From: CAWJEL01 sp964647255
Lineage (GTDB): Bacteria > Chloroflexota > Anaerolineae > CG2-30-64-16
DNA: 21,216 nucleotides
NCBI GenBank assembly: GCA_964647255.1
Contig: CAZYGI010000063.1
Coordinates: 1 to 21,216 of the forward strand
Direction of reading: 5' to 3'
The notes below the pieces were generated by a model that had not been told where the DNA came from, did not search any database, and was given only the letters and a program-made list of their open reading frames with translations. Numbering within the stretch: the first letter of the stretch is position 1; each line of letters opens with the position of its first letter. A program made the position numbers and the translations under genes. Of this stretch, positions 9,947 through 16,526 are shown one piece after another.

Positions 9947-11041
9947 TCAATACCGCAACACCGCCGCGATGCCGCCCACCTCGGCCAGGCGTGGGGAGCG
10001 ATCCAGCACCGACACCTTCAGGCCACCATCAATCGCCCAATGCACGGCCAGGTTCACCACATCCGCCGAAGGGATCAGCCGGCCACCGCAATACGGGCAG
10101 CCGGCCGGCGCATCCAGCACCACAGCGTGGCAGTCAGCACATTGCAGCCCTGCGGCATGGAGATCCGGGGTGACGAGCAGTTGGTAGATACGGCCCTGGT
10201 GCAGGGCAGTGAGCGTATCGGCCAGGCCCAGGACACCGGCGCCGCCCTTGCGCACCGCAGTGATCACCTGCGCCAGTTGCGCCTCCTCGGCCTGCTGCTG
10301 GGCGGCGTGAGCGACCTCGTAGGCGCGCTCCCACACCTCGGCCGGCGCGGCGTTCATATCCAGCGCAGTTTCGGCCACAACTTTTTCCTGGAGCGCGCGC
10401 GATAACTGTCCCCGAAACTCGACCCGGTTCTCGTGGGCGCCGGCAAGCACCAGCCGCGCGACGTTGCGCTGAGCCAGGTAGTCGTCCGCCCAAGCCGCGG
10501 CGTCTTTCAGGTTATGCCGCGCTTCGTTGTCTTCATAGCGCTGGAGCTTCTGTGCACCCCAGCCGCCTTGTTTGTGGCGCTTGATCTCCTCGCCCAGGGT
10601 GCCCGCCGATTCCTCCAGCGCGCCCAGGTGATCAATGAAAAGGCGTGTGCCTTCACGATCCACTAGGATGACGCCCAGGCGGCCATAGTTGTCCCACAGA
10701 TCGCTCAACGGCGTCACATAGGGCCGCCGCCCGACAAAAACCGTACTCCGCACAGGCGCCAAAAGCGTATAGTCACGCCAGAATTTCAGCGCCTGGCAGC
10801 TAAAACATGCGACCGCGCGGCCCTGCCGATCATGTTCATGCTCAAAGAAACGCTCAATGCGGTCAATGTCCGCCGGGGAGGCGCCCGCGTCGGCTGCTTG
10901 CGCCAGCAGACGGCGCAACAGCAGCTTGGTCTCGTCGCCAGAACGACGCTGCGGGTCGAGGTGCAGGTAGAGGCTCAGGACTGGCGCATGCTCGCTGACA
11001 AGTTCGGCGAGCTCGTGGAGATCATGTTCCTGCATCATCAT
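9947..11041 (-). CDS. Bacterial eRF1-like release-factor family protein (baeRF/VLRF1 type)
   Basis: The 364-residue protein has the three-part layout of archaeal/eukaryotic eRF1 relatives found in bacteria. An N-terminal domain (1-115) is followed by a central RNase H-like domain with the loop HKQGGWGAQKLQRYEDNEARH (catalytic-loop region 157-176, GGWGAQ at 159-164). The C-terminal eRF1 domain-3-like region contains a zinc ribbon (C301, C304, C315, C318) and ends in the hallmark LAEVGGIAAVLRY. In eRF1 the GGQ glutamine promotes peptidyl-tRNA hydrolysis, and Vms1/VLRF1 proteins use a related displaced Gln in ribosome rescue. Q164 is the candidate here. Start: the first of three ATGs at 11041, with GAGGAG 5 bases upstream. 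It lies between dnaJ and clpC, which fits a quality-control role. Family membership is solid; the activity is inferred. Confidence 0.82.
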   Translation of the reverse strand: MMMQEHDLHELAELVSEHAPVLSLYLHLDPQRRSGDETKLLLRRLLAQAADAGASPADIDRIERFFEHEHDRQGRAVACFSCQALKFWRDYTLLAPVRSTVFVGRRPYVTPLSDLWDNYGRLGVILVDREGTRLFIDHLGALEESAGTLGEEIKRHKQGGWGAQKLQRYEDNEARHNLKDAAAWADDYLAQRNVARLVLAGAHENRVEFRGQLSRALQEKVVAETALDMNAAPAEVWERAYEVAHAAQQQAEEAQLAQVITAVRKGGAGVLGLADTLTALHQGRIYQLLVTPDLHAAGLQCADCHAVVLDAPAGCPYCGGRLIPSADVVNLAVHWAIDGGLKVSVLDRSPRLAEVGGIAAVLRY

Positions 11042-11060
11042 TGACGCTCCTCTGTAAAGG

Positions 11061-11113
11061 CTCAGGCAGAGTGCTCCGCCTGAGGATTGGGTTGGTGATG
11101 AGCTGCCACCAAC
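11061..11113. repeat. Two perfect 7-bp hairpins between dnaJ and baeRF
   Basis: CTCAGGC (11061-11067) pairs with GCCTGAG (11078-11084), and GTTGGTG (11091-11097) pairs with CACCAAC (11107-11113). Read on the minus strand, both lie between the dnaJ stop and the baeRF start, the second one only about 20 bases before the baeRF ATG. The hairpin nearer baeRF is followed by CCTTTAC, a poor T-run. They could be a weak terminator, a processing site or a leader structure masking the baeRF ribosome binding site. Confidence 0.45.
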
Positions 11114-11187
11114 TCACGAACCACGGCGACCGGGGCAGCCCACGCGGCCGCCTTGGCCTGAACGATCACCCCTCCTCTGGTGCGCCG

Positions 11188-12138
11188 TCACGCGACGGCC
11201 GTTCCTCTCGACTTTGCCCACTCACGCACAAGCTGCTGTTCCCGGTCGCTCAGTTTCTCCGGGAGCATGACGCGCACTTTGGCGTACAAATCACCGCGAT
11301 CCTGCGATTTCAGCTTGGGCATCCCCTGGCCTGTCAGCCGGAAGGTTTTGCCCGATTGAGTGCCGGGGGGGATGCGCAATACCACCGATCCAGATAGCGT
11401 CTGGACGCTGGCCTCGCCGCCCAGCAGTGCAGTGAAGAGATCCACCTGGGTTTCACTGTACAGGTCATCTCCGCGGCGCTCGAACGATGCATGCGGCAGC
11501 ACCTTCATCACTAGATAGATGTCGCCGCGCGCCCCGCCGCGGCCGGCCGGCATCCCCTCGCCCGAGACGCGCACCTTCGACCCGGTCTTGACGCCCGCCG
11601 GAATCTTGACCTCCAACCGATGGCCGTCCACATCCATCAGGCGCTGCGTGCCGTGGTACGCTTCTTCCAGCGTCACCTCGACCTCGTGTTCGATGTCCTG
11701 GGCCGTCGGCCGGGCGGGCGCCGCCCGGCCGCGTGGACCGGCGCCGCCCGCCGCGGCCGCCCCCGCCATGCCGCCAAAGATGGATTGGAAGAAATCGGAG
11801 AAGCCGCCGCCACTGAAGAGGTCATTGAGATCGCCGTACTCGACCCGCACGCCGCCCGGCCCGCCCGCCCATTGGCTGAAGTCGAAGCCGCCCGCGCCGC
11901 CGGTCTGCTGCCAGCGCTGATAATCCTGGCCCAGGGCGTCGTATTTGCGCCGCTTGTCCGCGTCGCTCAACACCTCGTAGGCCTCATTGATCTCTTTGAA
12001 ACGCGCCTCGGCGGCCTTGTCGCCAGGATTCACATCAGGGTGAAACTGGCGCGCCAGCCGCCGATAAGTCTTCTTGATCTCTTTTTCGTCTGCGCTCTTA
12101 TCCACACCCAAAATCTTGTAGTAGTCCTTATATTCCAT
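11188..12138 (-). CDS. Type II (class B) J-domain co-chaperone, DnaJ/CbpA-like
   Basis: The protein stimulates DnaK (Hsp70) ATPase and delivers clients to it. The corrected product has 316 residues. An N-terminal J domain (1-68) has HPD at 33-35, followed by a Gly/Phe-rich linker (about 75-145) and the two-part DnaJ C-terminal substrate-binding domain (about 150-305, with EVTLEEAYHGTQR and GDIYLVMKV). The CxxCxGxG zinc fingers of classical DnaJ are absent, so it is CbpA/DnaJ2-like. The start is ATG 12138 (MEYKDYYKILGV), with CAGGAG 6 bases upstream. A longer in-frame start at 12264 is rejected because the promoter at 12184-12212 lies between. It heads the dnaJ - baeRF - clpC neighbourhood, although each later gene may also have its own signals. 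Confidence 0.93.
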   Translation of the reverse strand: MEYKDYYKILGVDKSADEKEIKKTYRRLARQFHPDVNPGDKAAEARFKEINEAYEVLSDADKRRKYDALGQDYQRWQQTGGAGGFDFSQWAGGPGGVRVEYGDLNDLFSGGGFSDFFQSIFGGMAGAAAAGGAGPRGRAAPARPTAQDIEHEVEVTLEEAYHGTQRLMDVDGHRLEVKIPAGVKTGSKVRVSGEGMPAGRGGARGDIYLVMKVLPHASFERRGDDLYSETQVDLFTALLGGEASVQTLSGSVVLRIPPGTQSGKTFRLTGQGMPKLKSQDRGDLYAKVRVMLPEKLSDREQQLVREWAKSRGTAVA

Positions 12139-12183
12139 ACCCGACTCCTGCGCCACCGCGACAGGGCATTCGCTGACAATGCC

Positions 12184-12212
12184 AGTATAGTCTTCCGGCT
12201 TAGGACTGTCAA
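12184..12212 (-). promoter_or_regulatory. Sigma70-like promoter for dnaJ
   Basis: On the minus strand TTGACA (12212-12207) is followed by exactly 17 bases and then TATACT (12189-12184). Transcription should start near 12177, leaving about 39 bases of leader before the dnaJ ATG at 12138. This is a housekeeping-type promoter; no heat-shock operator such as CIRCE is visible beside it. Confidence 0.8.
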
Positions 12213-12235
12213 GGGATTCAAAGAAATCCGTTTGG

Positions 12236-12272
12236 CGGGTATCTTGAGCGGCCTTGCCGCTCAAGATACCCG
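12236..12272. repeat. Very strong 17-bp perfect hairpin after the SPFH gene
   Basis: GGGTATCTTGAGCGGC (12237-12252) and GCCGCTCAAGATACCC (12256-12271) are exact complements with a 3-base loop, and one more C-G pair flanks them. On the minus strand it begins 8 bases past the SPFH stop, so it is well placed as a terminator, but no T-run follows on either strand. It also lies just upstream of the dnaJ -35 box, insulating the two genes. Confidence 0.7.
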
Positions 12273-12279
12273 TGCGAAG

Positions 12280-13350
12280 CTACTGTCCAGACGCGGCTGG
12301 CGGCTGGGGCGTCTTGAACAGGTCGCCCGGCAGGATCATGCTGCTGCTGCCCATCACCGTGGGATAGTTGCCGCTCCAGTTCTGGATGGCCTGCCAACTG
12401 ATCACGTTCGAATCAAGGCTCTGCGAAATCAGCTTATTGGCCTCGGCCTGCGCCTGCGCCTTGATGCGGATGGCTTCAGCATCGGCGATGGCCTTCACCC
12501 GGATGGACTCCGCCTCGCCCTCGGCCACGCCGATGCGCTCCAGCTTCTGACGCTCCGCCTCGGCCTGCGCCTGCGTGATCGTGCGCTGCTTTTCGTACTC
12601 GGCCTGCTTGGCCAGGTTCTCCTTGGTCGTGATGTTCTCCTTCTCGATCTGCTTCTGCTCGACTGCCTTGCGGTAGTCGTCCTGGAAGTGGATCGAGCGC
12701 AGCCCGAAGAAGACAAGCTGGATACCTTCCTTGGCAAATTCGTCCTGGAGCCGCACAGCAATGTCCGTCTGCGCCTTTTCGACGTTTCCGGAGTAAAGGT
12801 CGGTGGCCGTGTGCTGTTTCAGGATGTTGCGCACGTGCACCCGGCTGTTGGCCTTAACGACGCGTTCCACCATTTCGGCCTCCGTGCCCAGGTTGTTGAC
12901 GATGTCCGTCACCTTCGCCGGGTCAACCCGAAAACGGATGGTATAGCGCGCGCTGATCTGTTGACCATCGGACGTGGCCGTATCCACTTCCACATCGCGG
13001 TAGTCGGCCTGGCTGGCTTGCGGATCTTCACTGCTCTCGTACAGGATTTCCTGCGTGCGATAGCGGACCGTCTCCTGGATAAACGGGATCTTCCAGTTCA
13101 GGCCCGGCGAGAAGACGCCGACCACGCGGCCAAATTGCTTCACCACGGCCACTGAGCCGGCCTCCACCTGGGTGAACGAGTCCATGATCGCTGAGGTGGC
13201 CAGGATCACGAAGGCCGCCACGAGACCTGCGATGATCGCGCCGCGGTAATTCGGGGTTCGACTGCGCCGGCTGACCACCAGCGCTATCAGAAATGCCACA
13301 ACCACACCCAGTGCCAAAGCGCCGAAAATCGCTGTTGTCAAAGCTCCCAT
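12280..13350 (-). CDS. SPFH/Band 7 (prohibitin-like) membrane protein
   Basis: SPFH proteins form large ring assemblies on membranes and organise microdomains or regulate membrane proteases such as FtsH. The 356-residue product has two N-terminal membrane segments (about 6-26 and 37-57). These are followed by the SPFH domain (about 60-240, starting near VEAGSVAVVKQFGRVVGVFSPGL) and a long Ala/Glu/Gln-rich helical stretch (about 235-320, with AEGEAESIRVKAIADAEAIRIKAQ-type repeats) that mediates assembly. A Pro-rich tail ends the protein. The start ATG 13350 has AGGAGG 8 bases upstream. No NfeD or FtsH gene is adjacent, and the neighbouring gene downstream is dnaJ. Its partner and target cannot be read from the sequence. 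Confidence 0.92.
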   Translation of the reverse strand: MGALTTAIFGALALGVVVAFLIALVVSRRSRTPNYRGAIIAGLVAAFVILATSAIMDSFTQVEAGSVAVVKQFGRVVGVFSPGLNWKIPFIQETVRYRTQEILYESSEDPQASQADYRDVEVDTATSDGQQISARYTIRFRVDPAKVTDIVNNLGTEAEMVERVVKANSRVHVRNILKQHTATDLYSGNVEKAQTDIAVRLQDEFAKEGIQLVFFGLRSIHFQDDYRKAVEQKQIEKENITTKENLAKQAEYEKQRTITQAQAEAERQKLERIGVAEGEAESIRVKAIADAEAIRIKAQAQAEANKLISQSLDSNVISWQAIQNWSGNYPTVMGSSSMILPGDLFKTPQPPAASGQ

Positions 13351-13376
13351 GCTATAGTCCTCCTGAATCTTAATTC

Positions 13377-13405
13377 AAAAACCGCGGATGCCAATGCATC
13401 CGCGG
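13377..13405 (-). terminator. Intrinsic terminator or attenuator ahead of the SPFH gene
   Basis: CCGCGGATGC (13382-13391) and GCATCCGCGG (13396-13405) form a perfect 10-bp stem with a 4-base loop. On the minus strand it is followed directly by TTTTT (13381-13377). It lies downstream of the LysM gene and only 27 bases before the SPFH start. It may end LysM read-through, or act as an attenuator in the SPFH leader, because little room is left for a promoter between it and the SPFH ATG. Confidence 0.75.
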
Positions 13406-13464
13406 CACACGATACCAGACCAGGGCGTGCAGTGGTTGACTTCTCGCTCCCGGCCACCTGACAG

Positions 13465-13503
13465 AAAATACAAGCGCCGCCCTCAAACAGGCGCAGGCGG
13501 CGC
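13465..13503 (-). terminator. Intrinsic terminator immediately after the LysM gene
   Basis: On the minus strand GCGCCGCC (13503-13496) pairs with GGCGGCGC (13481-13474) around a 14-base loop, followed by TTGTATTTT (13473-13465). It sits 25 bases past the LysM stop codon, a standard position. With the hairpin at 13377-13405 it forms a tandem pair. Confidence 0.65.
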
Positions 13504-13528
13504 TGAACTCACCCCGCAGCCGGCGCAA

Positions 13529-14170
13529 TCAAGGGATGATCAACTCCTGGCCCACGGAGATCAGGTCAGGATCGGAGATATTGTTCGCCTTCTGAAGGTC
13601 CTGCACCGTCACGCCGAACTCGGCGGCGATCTTACCCAGGGTGTCGCCGGCCTGGACTGTGTACGTCTCCCCGTCTCCGGTCGTCGTGGTGGACGGGCTC
13701 GCGTTTTCGCTGCCGCCCGGCACGATCAATGTTTGCCCCAGGGCCAACAGATCAGGATTCGTGATGTTGTTGAGGCGCTGAAGCTCCGCGATGGTGGTGT
13801 CGAACCGGCGAGCAATCGCCGCGAGGGTGTCGCCGGCCTGGACCGTGTAGGTGCCTGTACCGGAGGGCGCCGCAACGCCCGTGGCGCTGCCCGTCGGCGC
13901 CGGATTCACTGCACCGGGCTGGGCCGTCGGGGCGGTCACCGTCGCGCCCGCCGCAGGGGGCGTTGCCTGTCCGCCCGTCCCGGATTGCGCCGGCGCGGTC
14001 TGCGTTAGCACAGCGGAAGGCTGAGTCGGGCCGACTGTGGCCCGCGCCGGCGCGACCGTCGCACGGCTCGCCGGGGTGACAAGAGGTCGCTCCTTCTCAC
14101 ACGCGGTCAGCGTCAGGCTCAACAACAATACCAAAACGATCATGACAAAAAGCGTCAGACGTTTGCTCAT
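13529..14170 (-). CDS. LysM-domain lipoprotein with two LysM repeats
   Basis: LysM domains bind N-acetylglucosamine polymers such as peptidoglycan. The corrected product has 213 residues. It begins with a lipoprotein signal peptide (MSKRLTLF then a Leu-rich core) and a lipobox ending LTAC with the lipidated cysteine at 24. About 90 residues of Ala/Thr/Pro linker follow, then two LysM repeats of about 45 residues, each opening TYTVQAGDTL and closing LGQTLIVP or VGQELIIP. No catalytic domain is attached. The start ATG 14170 has GGAGG 6 bases upstream. The longer frame to 14296 is rejected because the promoter at 14241-14269 lies inside it and the signal peptide would be buried. The protein is probably a cell-wall-binding lipoprotein. 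Confidence 0.9.
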   Translation of the reverse strand: MSKRLTLFVMIVLVLLLSLTLTACEKERPLVTPASRATVAPARATVGPTQPSAVLTQTAPAQSGTGGQATPPAAGATVTAPTAQPGAVNPAPTGSATGVAAPSGTGTYTVQAGDTLAAIARRFDTTIAELQRLNNITNPDLLALGQTLIVPGGSENASPSTTTTGDGETYTVQAGDTLGKIAAEFGVTVQDLQKANNISDPDLISVGQELIIP

Positions 14171-14240
14171 GGGATACCTCCGGCAAGTGTTCGTGAATAG
14201 AAAATCAGACGTGCGCGCGATTTCTGAAATGCTTGGTGCA

Positions 14241-14269
14241 AGCATACCACAACAGCGCGCGGGCGTCAA
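14241..14269 (-). promoter_or_regulatory. Sigma70-like promoter for the LysM gene
   Basis: On the minus strand TTGACG (14269-14264), 17 bases, then TATGCT (14246-14241). Transcription should start near 14234, leaving a leader of about 64 bases. It is divergent from the riboswitch promoter at 14309-14337. Confidence 0.65.
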
Positions 14270-14308
14270 CGTTTTTGCGCAATCCGCGATTCGCACACAG
14301 GATCAGTT

Positions 14309-14337
14309 TTGACACCCACAGATCATTATGCTAAAGT
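14309..14337 (+). promoter_or_regulatory. Sigma70-like promoter for the thiamine operon
   Basis: A perfect TTGACA (14309-14314) is followed by 17 bases and TAAAGT (14332-14337), a fair -10 box. The predicted start near 14344 gives a leader that contains the whole TPP riboswitch and terminator before thiN. Confidence 0.6.
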
Positions 14338-14403
14338 CGGTTCGCACAAGAGCGACGTTCGGGGCCTGGTTCGTTTCCGATGACCGGGGATGAACGCTGG
14401 CGC

Positions 14404-14526
14404 CGTGCTGGGGGGAGCTGGGTGAGCCTGGCTGAGAGGTCGGCCCTGTGGGCAGCGAGATGCTGTCCGCCACGTTGAATGCCGACGACCCTATGAACCT
14501 GACGGGTAATGCCGGCGGAGGGACGC
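14404..14526 (+). ncRNA. TPP riboswitch (THI element)
   Basis: The conserved TPP aptamer blocks are present in order: GGGGGGAGC near 14410, the pyrimidine-sensor loop GGCTGAGAG near 14430, then ACCCTATGAACCTGA (14489-14503) and GGGTAATGCC followed by GGCGGAGGGA to 14523, which binds the pyrophosphate side. An insertion arm of about 45 bases lies between the sensor loop and ACCCT, as is common for the variable P3 helix. The ends are approximate because P1 pairing is weak. It is followed by an intrinsic terminator and thiN, so it should switch transcription off when TPP is bound. Confidence 0.93.
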
Positions 14527-14542
14527 AACCAAAGTGACATGG

Positions 14543-14566
14543 GCGACCCGCCAGGGTCGCTTTTTT
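14543..14566 (+). terminator. Riboswitch-controlled intrinsic terminator
   Basis: GCGACCC (14543-14549) and GGGTCGC (14554-14560) form a perfect stem with a 4-base loop, followed by six T (14561-14566). It lies between the TPP aptamer and thiN. CCGCC (14548-14552) can instead pair with GGCGG (14514-14518) in the aptamer's 3' strand, which would be the antiterminator in the absence of TPP. Confidence 0.88.
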
Positions 14567-14601
14567 ATTGTCGCGCGAGGCCATCAGCAAGGGAGCAGTG
14601 C

Positions 14602-15267
14602 ATGCGCACGTTTCTGATCGCCGGCAGCCCGGACGGGCGACAGCCCTACCGCCTGCGGCCCGGCCCGGACACCCGCGTGATCGCCGCCGATCGGGGCGCG
14701 GCGACCGCCCAGGCCTGGGGCTGGCCCGTCCATCTGATCATCGGCGACCTGGACTCGCTGCCCGCCGCGGAGCGGGACGCGCTCATCGCCGCGGGCACGC
14801 CCCTCGTGACCGCGCCCGTCGCCAAAGACGAGACCGATCTTGAACTGGCCCTGGCGACCGCGCTGGCCGAAGGTGCGCGAGAGATCGTCCTCTGCGCAGC
14901 GCTCGGCGGCCGGACGGACCACCTGCTGGCGAACATCCTGCTGCTGGCGCGGCCCGAGCTAGCAGGGTTGGACGTCTGTATCGCCGACGGCCCGGAAACG
15001 ATCCGGCTGCTGCGCGGCGACGATCGGTCCGCTGAGCCGCCGGCCCGCCTGGAACTGTCCGCCGCGGCCGGTGATCTGCTCTCGCTCTTGCCCCTGGCCG
15101 CCCAGGCCGCGGGAGTGAGCACGGTCGGGCTGCGCTATCCCTTGGACAACGAGACTTTGTTCCTGGGCCAGGCGCGCGGGGTCAGTAACGTGTTCACGGC
15201 GGAACGCGCCGCGATCACCCTGCGCCGCGGCCTGCTGTTGGTTGTTCATACGGCAACGGTTGCCTAG
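14602..15267 (+). CDS. thiN: Thiamine pyrophosphokinase
   Basis: The enzyme transfers pyrophosphate from ATP to thiamine, giving the cofactor TPP directly. The 221-residue product has the family motifs: AADRGA (28-33), the metal/ATP site GDLDSL (48-53), KDETDLELAL (75-84) and LGGRTDHLLAN (101-111). The C-terminal half holds the thiamine-binding beta-sandwich (about 140-215), with the substrate-site-like region TVGLRYPLDNETLFLGQARG and the usual VSNVF segment. The start is ATG 14602 with GGGAG 7 bases upstream; longer in-frame starts would run through the terminator hairpin. It is the first gene after a TPP riboswitch and is followed by a thiamine-type ABC transporter 16 bp away, so the unit is a salvage pathway. 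No thiamine biosynthesis gene is present in the window. Confidence 0.95.
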   Translation: MRTFLIAGSPDGRQPYRLRPGPDTRVIAADRGAATAQAWGWPVHLIIGDLDSLPAAERDALIAAGTPLVTAPVAKDETDLELALATALAEGAREIVLCAALGGRTDHLLANILLLARPELAGLDVCIADGPETIRLLRGDDRSAEPPARLELSAAAGDLLSLLPLAAQAAGVSTVGLRYPLDNETLFLGQARGVSNVFTAERAAITLRRGLLLVVHTATVA

Positions 15268-15283
15268 AATCGGAGGTGTAGAA

Positions 15284-16423
15284 ATGTGGCGTAAGTTAGT
15301 TCTGACTCTGACGGTGGTCGGGCTGCTGCTCAGCGCGTGCACAACGCCCCCGGCGCCCGCGCCGACGCCGACTGCGGCGCCCCAACCGACGGCGATCACT
15401 GCGGCCACCGCAACGGCCGCGCCGGCGCCAACCGCGGCCGGCGGCCGTACGCTCACGGTGATGACGCACGACAGCTTCAGCGTCAGCGAGGGTGTAGTCG
15501 CTGAGTTCCAGAAACAGTGCGGCTGCCAGGTGCAGTTCCTCAAGTCGGGCGACACCGGGCTGGCCCTGAACAAAGCCATCCTGAGCAAGGCCGCGCCGCT
15601 GGCCGACGTCTTCTACGGCGTGGACAACACGTTCCTGGGCCGGGCGCTTGCTGCCGACATCTTCGAGGTGTATGCCTCCCCGGCGCTCTCCGGCATCCCC
15701 GCCAACCTGAAGCTCGACGCCAGCAATCGCTTACTGCCCGTGGACTTCGGCTACGTCACGTTGAACTACGACAAGAAATATTTCGCGGACAACGGCATCC
15801 CGCTGCCAACCGATCTGCGGGATCTGACCAAGCCGGAGTATGCCGGGCTGCTGGCCGTCGAGAATCCCGCCACCTCCTCGCCGGGCCTGGCGTTCCTGCT
15901 GGCGACCATCGCGGCCTTCGGCGAGACGGGCAGCTACACCTATCTCGACTTCTGGCGCGAGCTTAAGGCCAACGACGTGCTCGTGACGGACGGCTGGGAG
16001 GACGCCTACTACAGCCAGTTCAGCGGCGGCAGCGGTAAGGGCGATCACCCATTGGTGGTGAGCTACGCCACCAGCCCGGCGGCGGAGGTCTATTTCAGCG
16101 ATCCCAAGCCCGCCGAGGCGCCCACCGGCAACCTCGCGCCCGCAGGCCAGAGCTTCCGGCAGGTCGAGTTTGTCGGCATCTTGAAAGGGGCGAAGAACCC
16201 CGACCTGGCGCGGCAGTGGACCGACTTCATGCTCGGCGGGACCTTCCAGGCCGACATCCCGCTGCAGATGTGGGTCTACCCGGCCCGGCCCGGGACGCCG
16301 CTGCCCGATGTCTTCACCCAATTTGCCGCGGCGCCGGCCCAGCATGCCAGCCTCACGCCCGACCAGATAGACGCCGGTCGCGAGAAATGGTTGAAGGCGT
16401 GGACGGATACCGTGCTGAGGTGA
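15284..16423 (+). CDS. thiB: Thiamine-type ABC transporter substrate-binding lipoprotein
   Basis: The 379-residue protein should capture thiamine (or a phosphorylated form) outside the membrane for import. It starts at ATG 15284, behind GGAGG 7 bases upstream, with a lipoprotein signal peptide and lipobox LLSAC (Cys19). A linker of about 35 Ala/Pro/Thr residues leads to a ThiB/TbpA fold that opens LTVMTHDSFSVSEGVV. Family marks follow: LADVFYGVDNTFLGRAL, LLPVDFGYVTLNYDKKYF, VSYATSPAAEVYF and FRQVEFVGILKGAKNP. The same superfamily includes ferric-iron-binding proteins. The TPP riboswitch and thiN upstream, and the TSPAAEV signature, favour thiamine. The stop codon lies inside the first unit of a heptamer repeat array. 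Confidence 0.92.
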   Translation: MWRKLVLTLTVVGLLLSACTTPPAPAPTPTAAPQPTAITAATATAAPAPTAAGGRTLTVMTHDSFSVSEGVVAEFQKQCGCQVQFLKSGDTGLALNKAILSKAAPLADVFYGVDNTFLGRALAADIFEVYASPALSGIPANLKLDASNRLLPVDFGYVTLNYDKKYFADNGIPLPTDLRDLTKPEYAGLLAVENPATSSPGLAFLLATIAAFGETGSYTYLDFWRELKANDVLVTDGWEDAYYSQFSGGSGKGDHPLVVSYATSPAAEVYFSDPKPAEAPTGNLAPAGQSFRQVEFVGILKGAKNPDLARQWTDFMLGGTFQADIPLQMWVYPARPGTPLPDVFTQFAAAPAQHASLTPDQIDAGREKWLKAWTDTVLR

Positions 16424-16447
16424 AGCGAAACGCGAAACATGAACGAG
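16420..16447 (+). repeat. Heptanucleotide array at the thiB stop
   Basis: Four successive 7-bp units read GTGAAGC, GAAACGC, GAAACAT and GAACGAG, consensus GAAACGY. The first unit contains the thiB TGA stop (16421-16423). The array is short and diverged. A hairpin at 16471-16496 and the weakly signalled thiP start follow. Confidence 0.5.
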
Positions 16448-16470
16448 ATTCTTCACTGACATGGTGCCGT

Positions 16471-16496
16471 AACGGGCGTTGAGCCGCTAACCCGTT
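16471..16496 (+). repeat. Inverted repeat between thiB and thiP
   Basis: AACGGG (16471-16476) and CCCGTT (16491-16496) are perfect complements around 14 bases. ATTCT near 16448 and AGAAT near 16498 could pair outside it as a nested stem. No T-run follows, so it is not a strong terminator. An mRNA-stabilising or processing hairpin after the binding-protein gene is plausible, as in other ABC operons where the binding protein is made in excess. Confidence 0.4.
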
Positions 16497-16526
16497 CAGA
16501 ATGACATCGCTTTCTGCAAGAATCAG

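Noticed and set aside
12139..12264. Longer N-terminus for dnaJ
   Set aside because: It covers a perfect TTGACA-17-TATACT promoter, and J-domain proteins start directly at the MEYKDYYKILGV-type motif.
14171..14296. Longer N-terminus for the LysM lipoprotein
   Set aside because: It would bury the lipoprotein signal peptide and overlap the promoter at 14241-14269.
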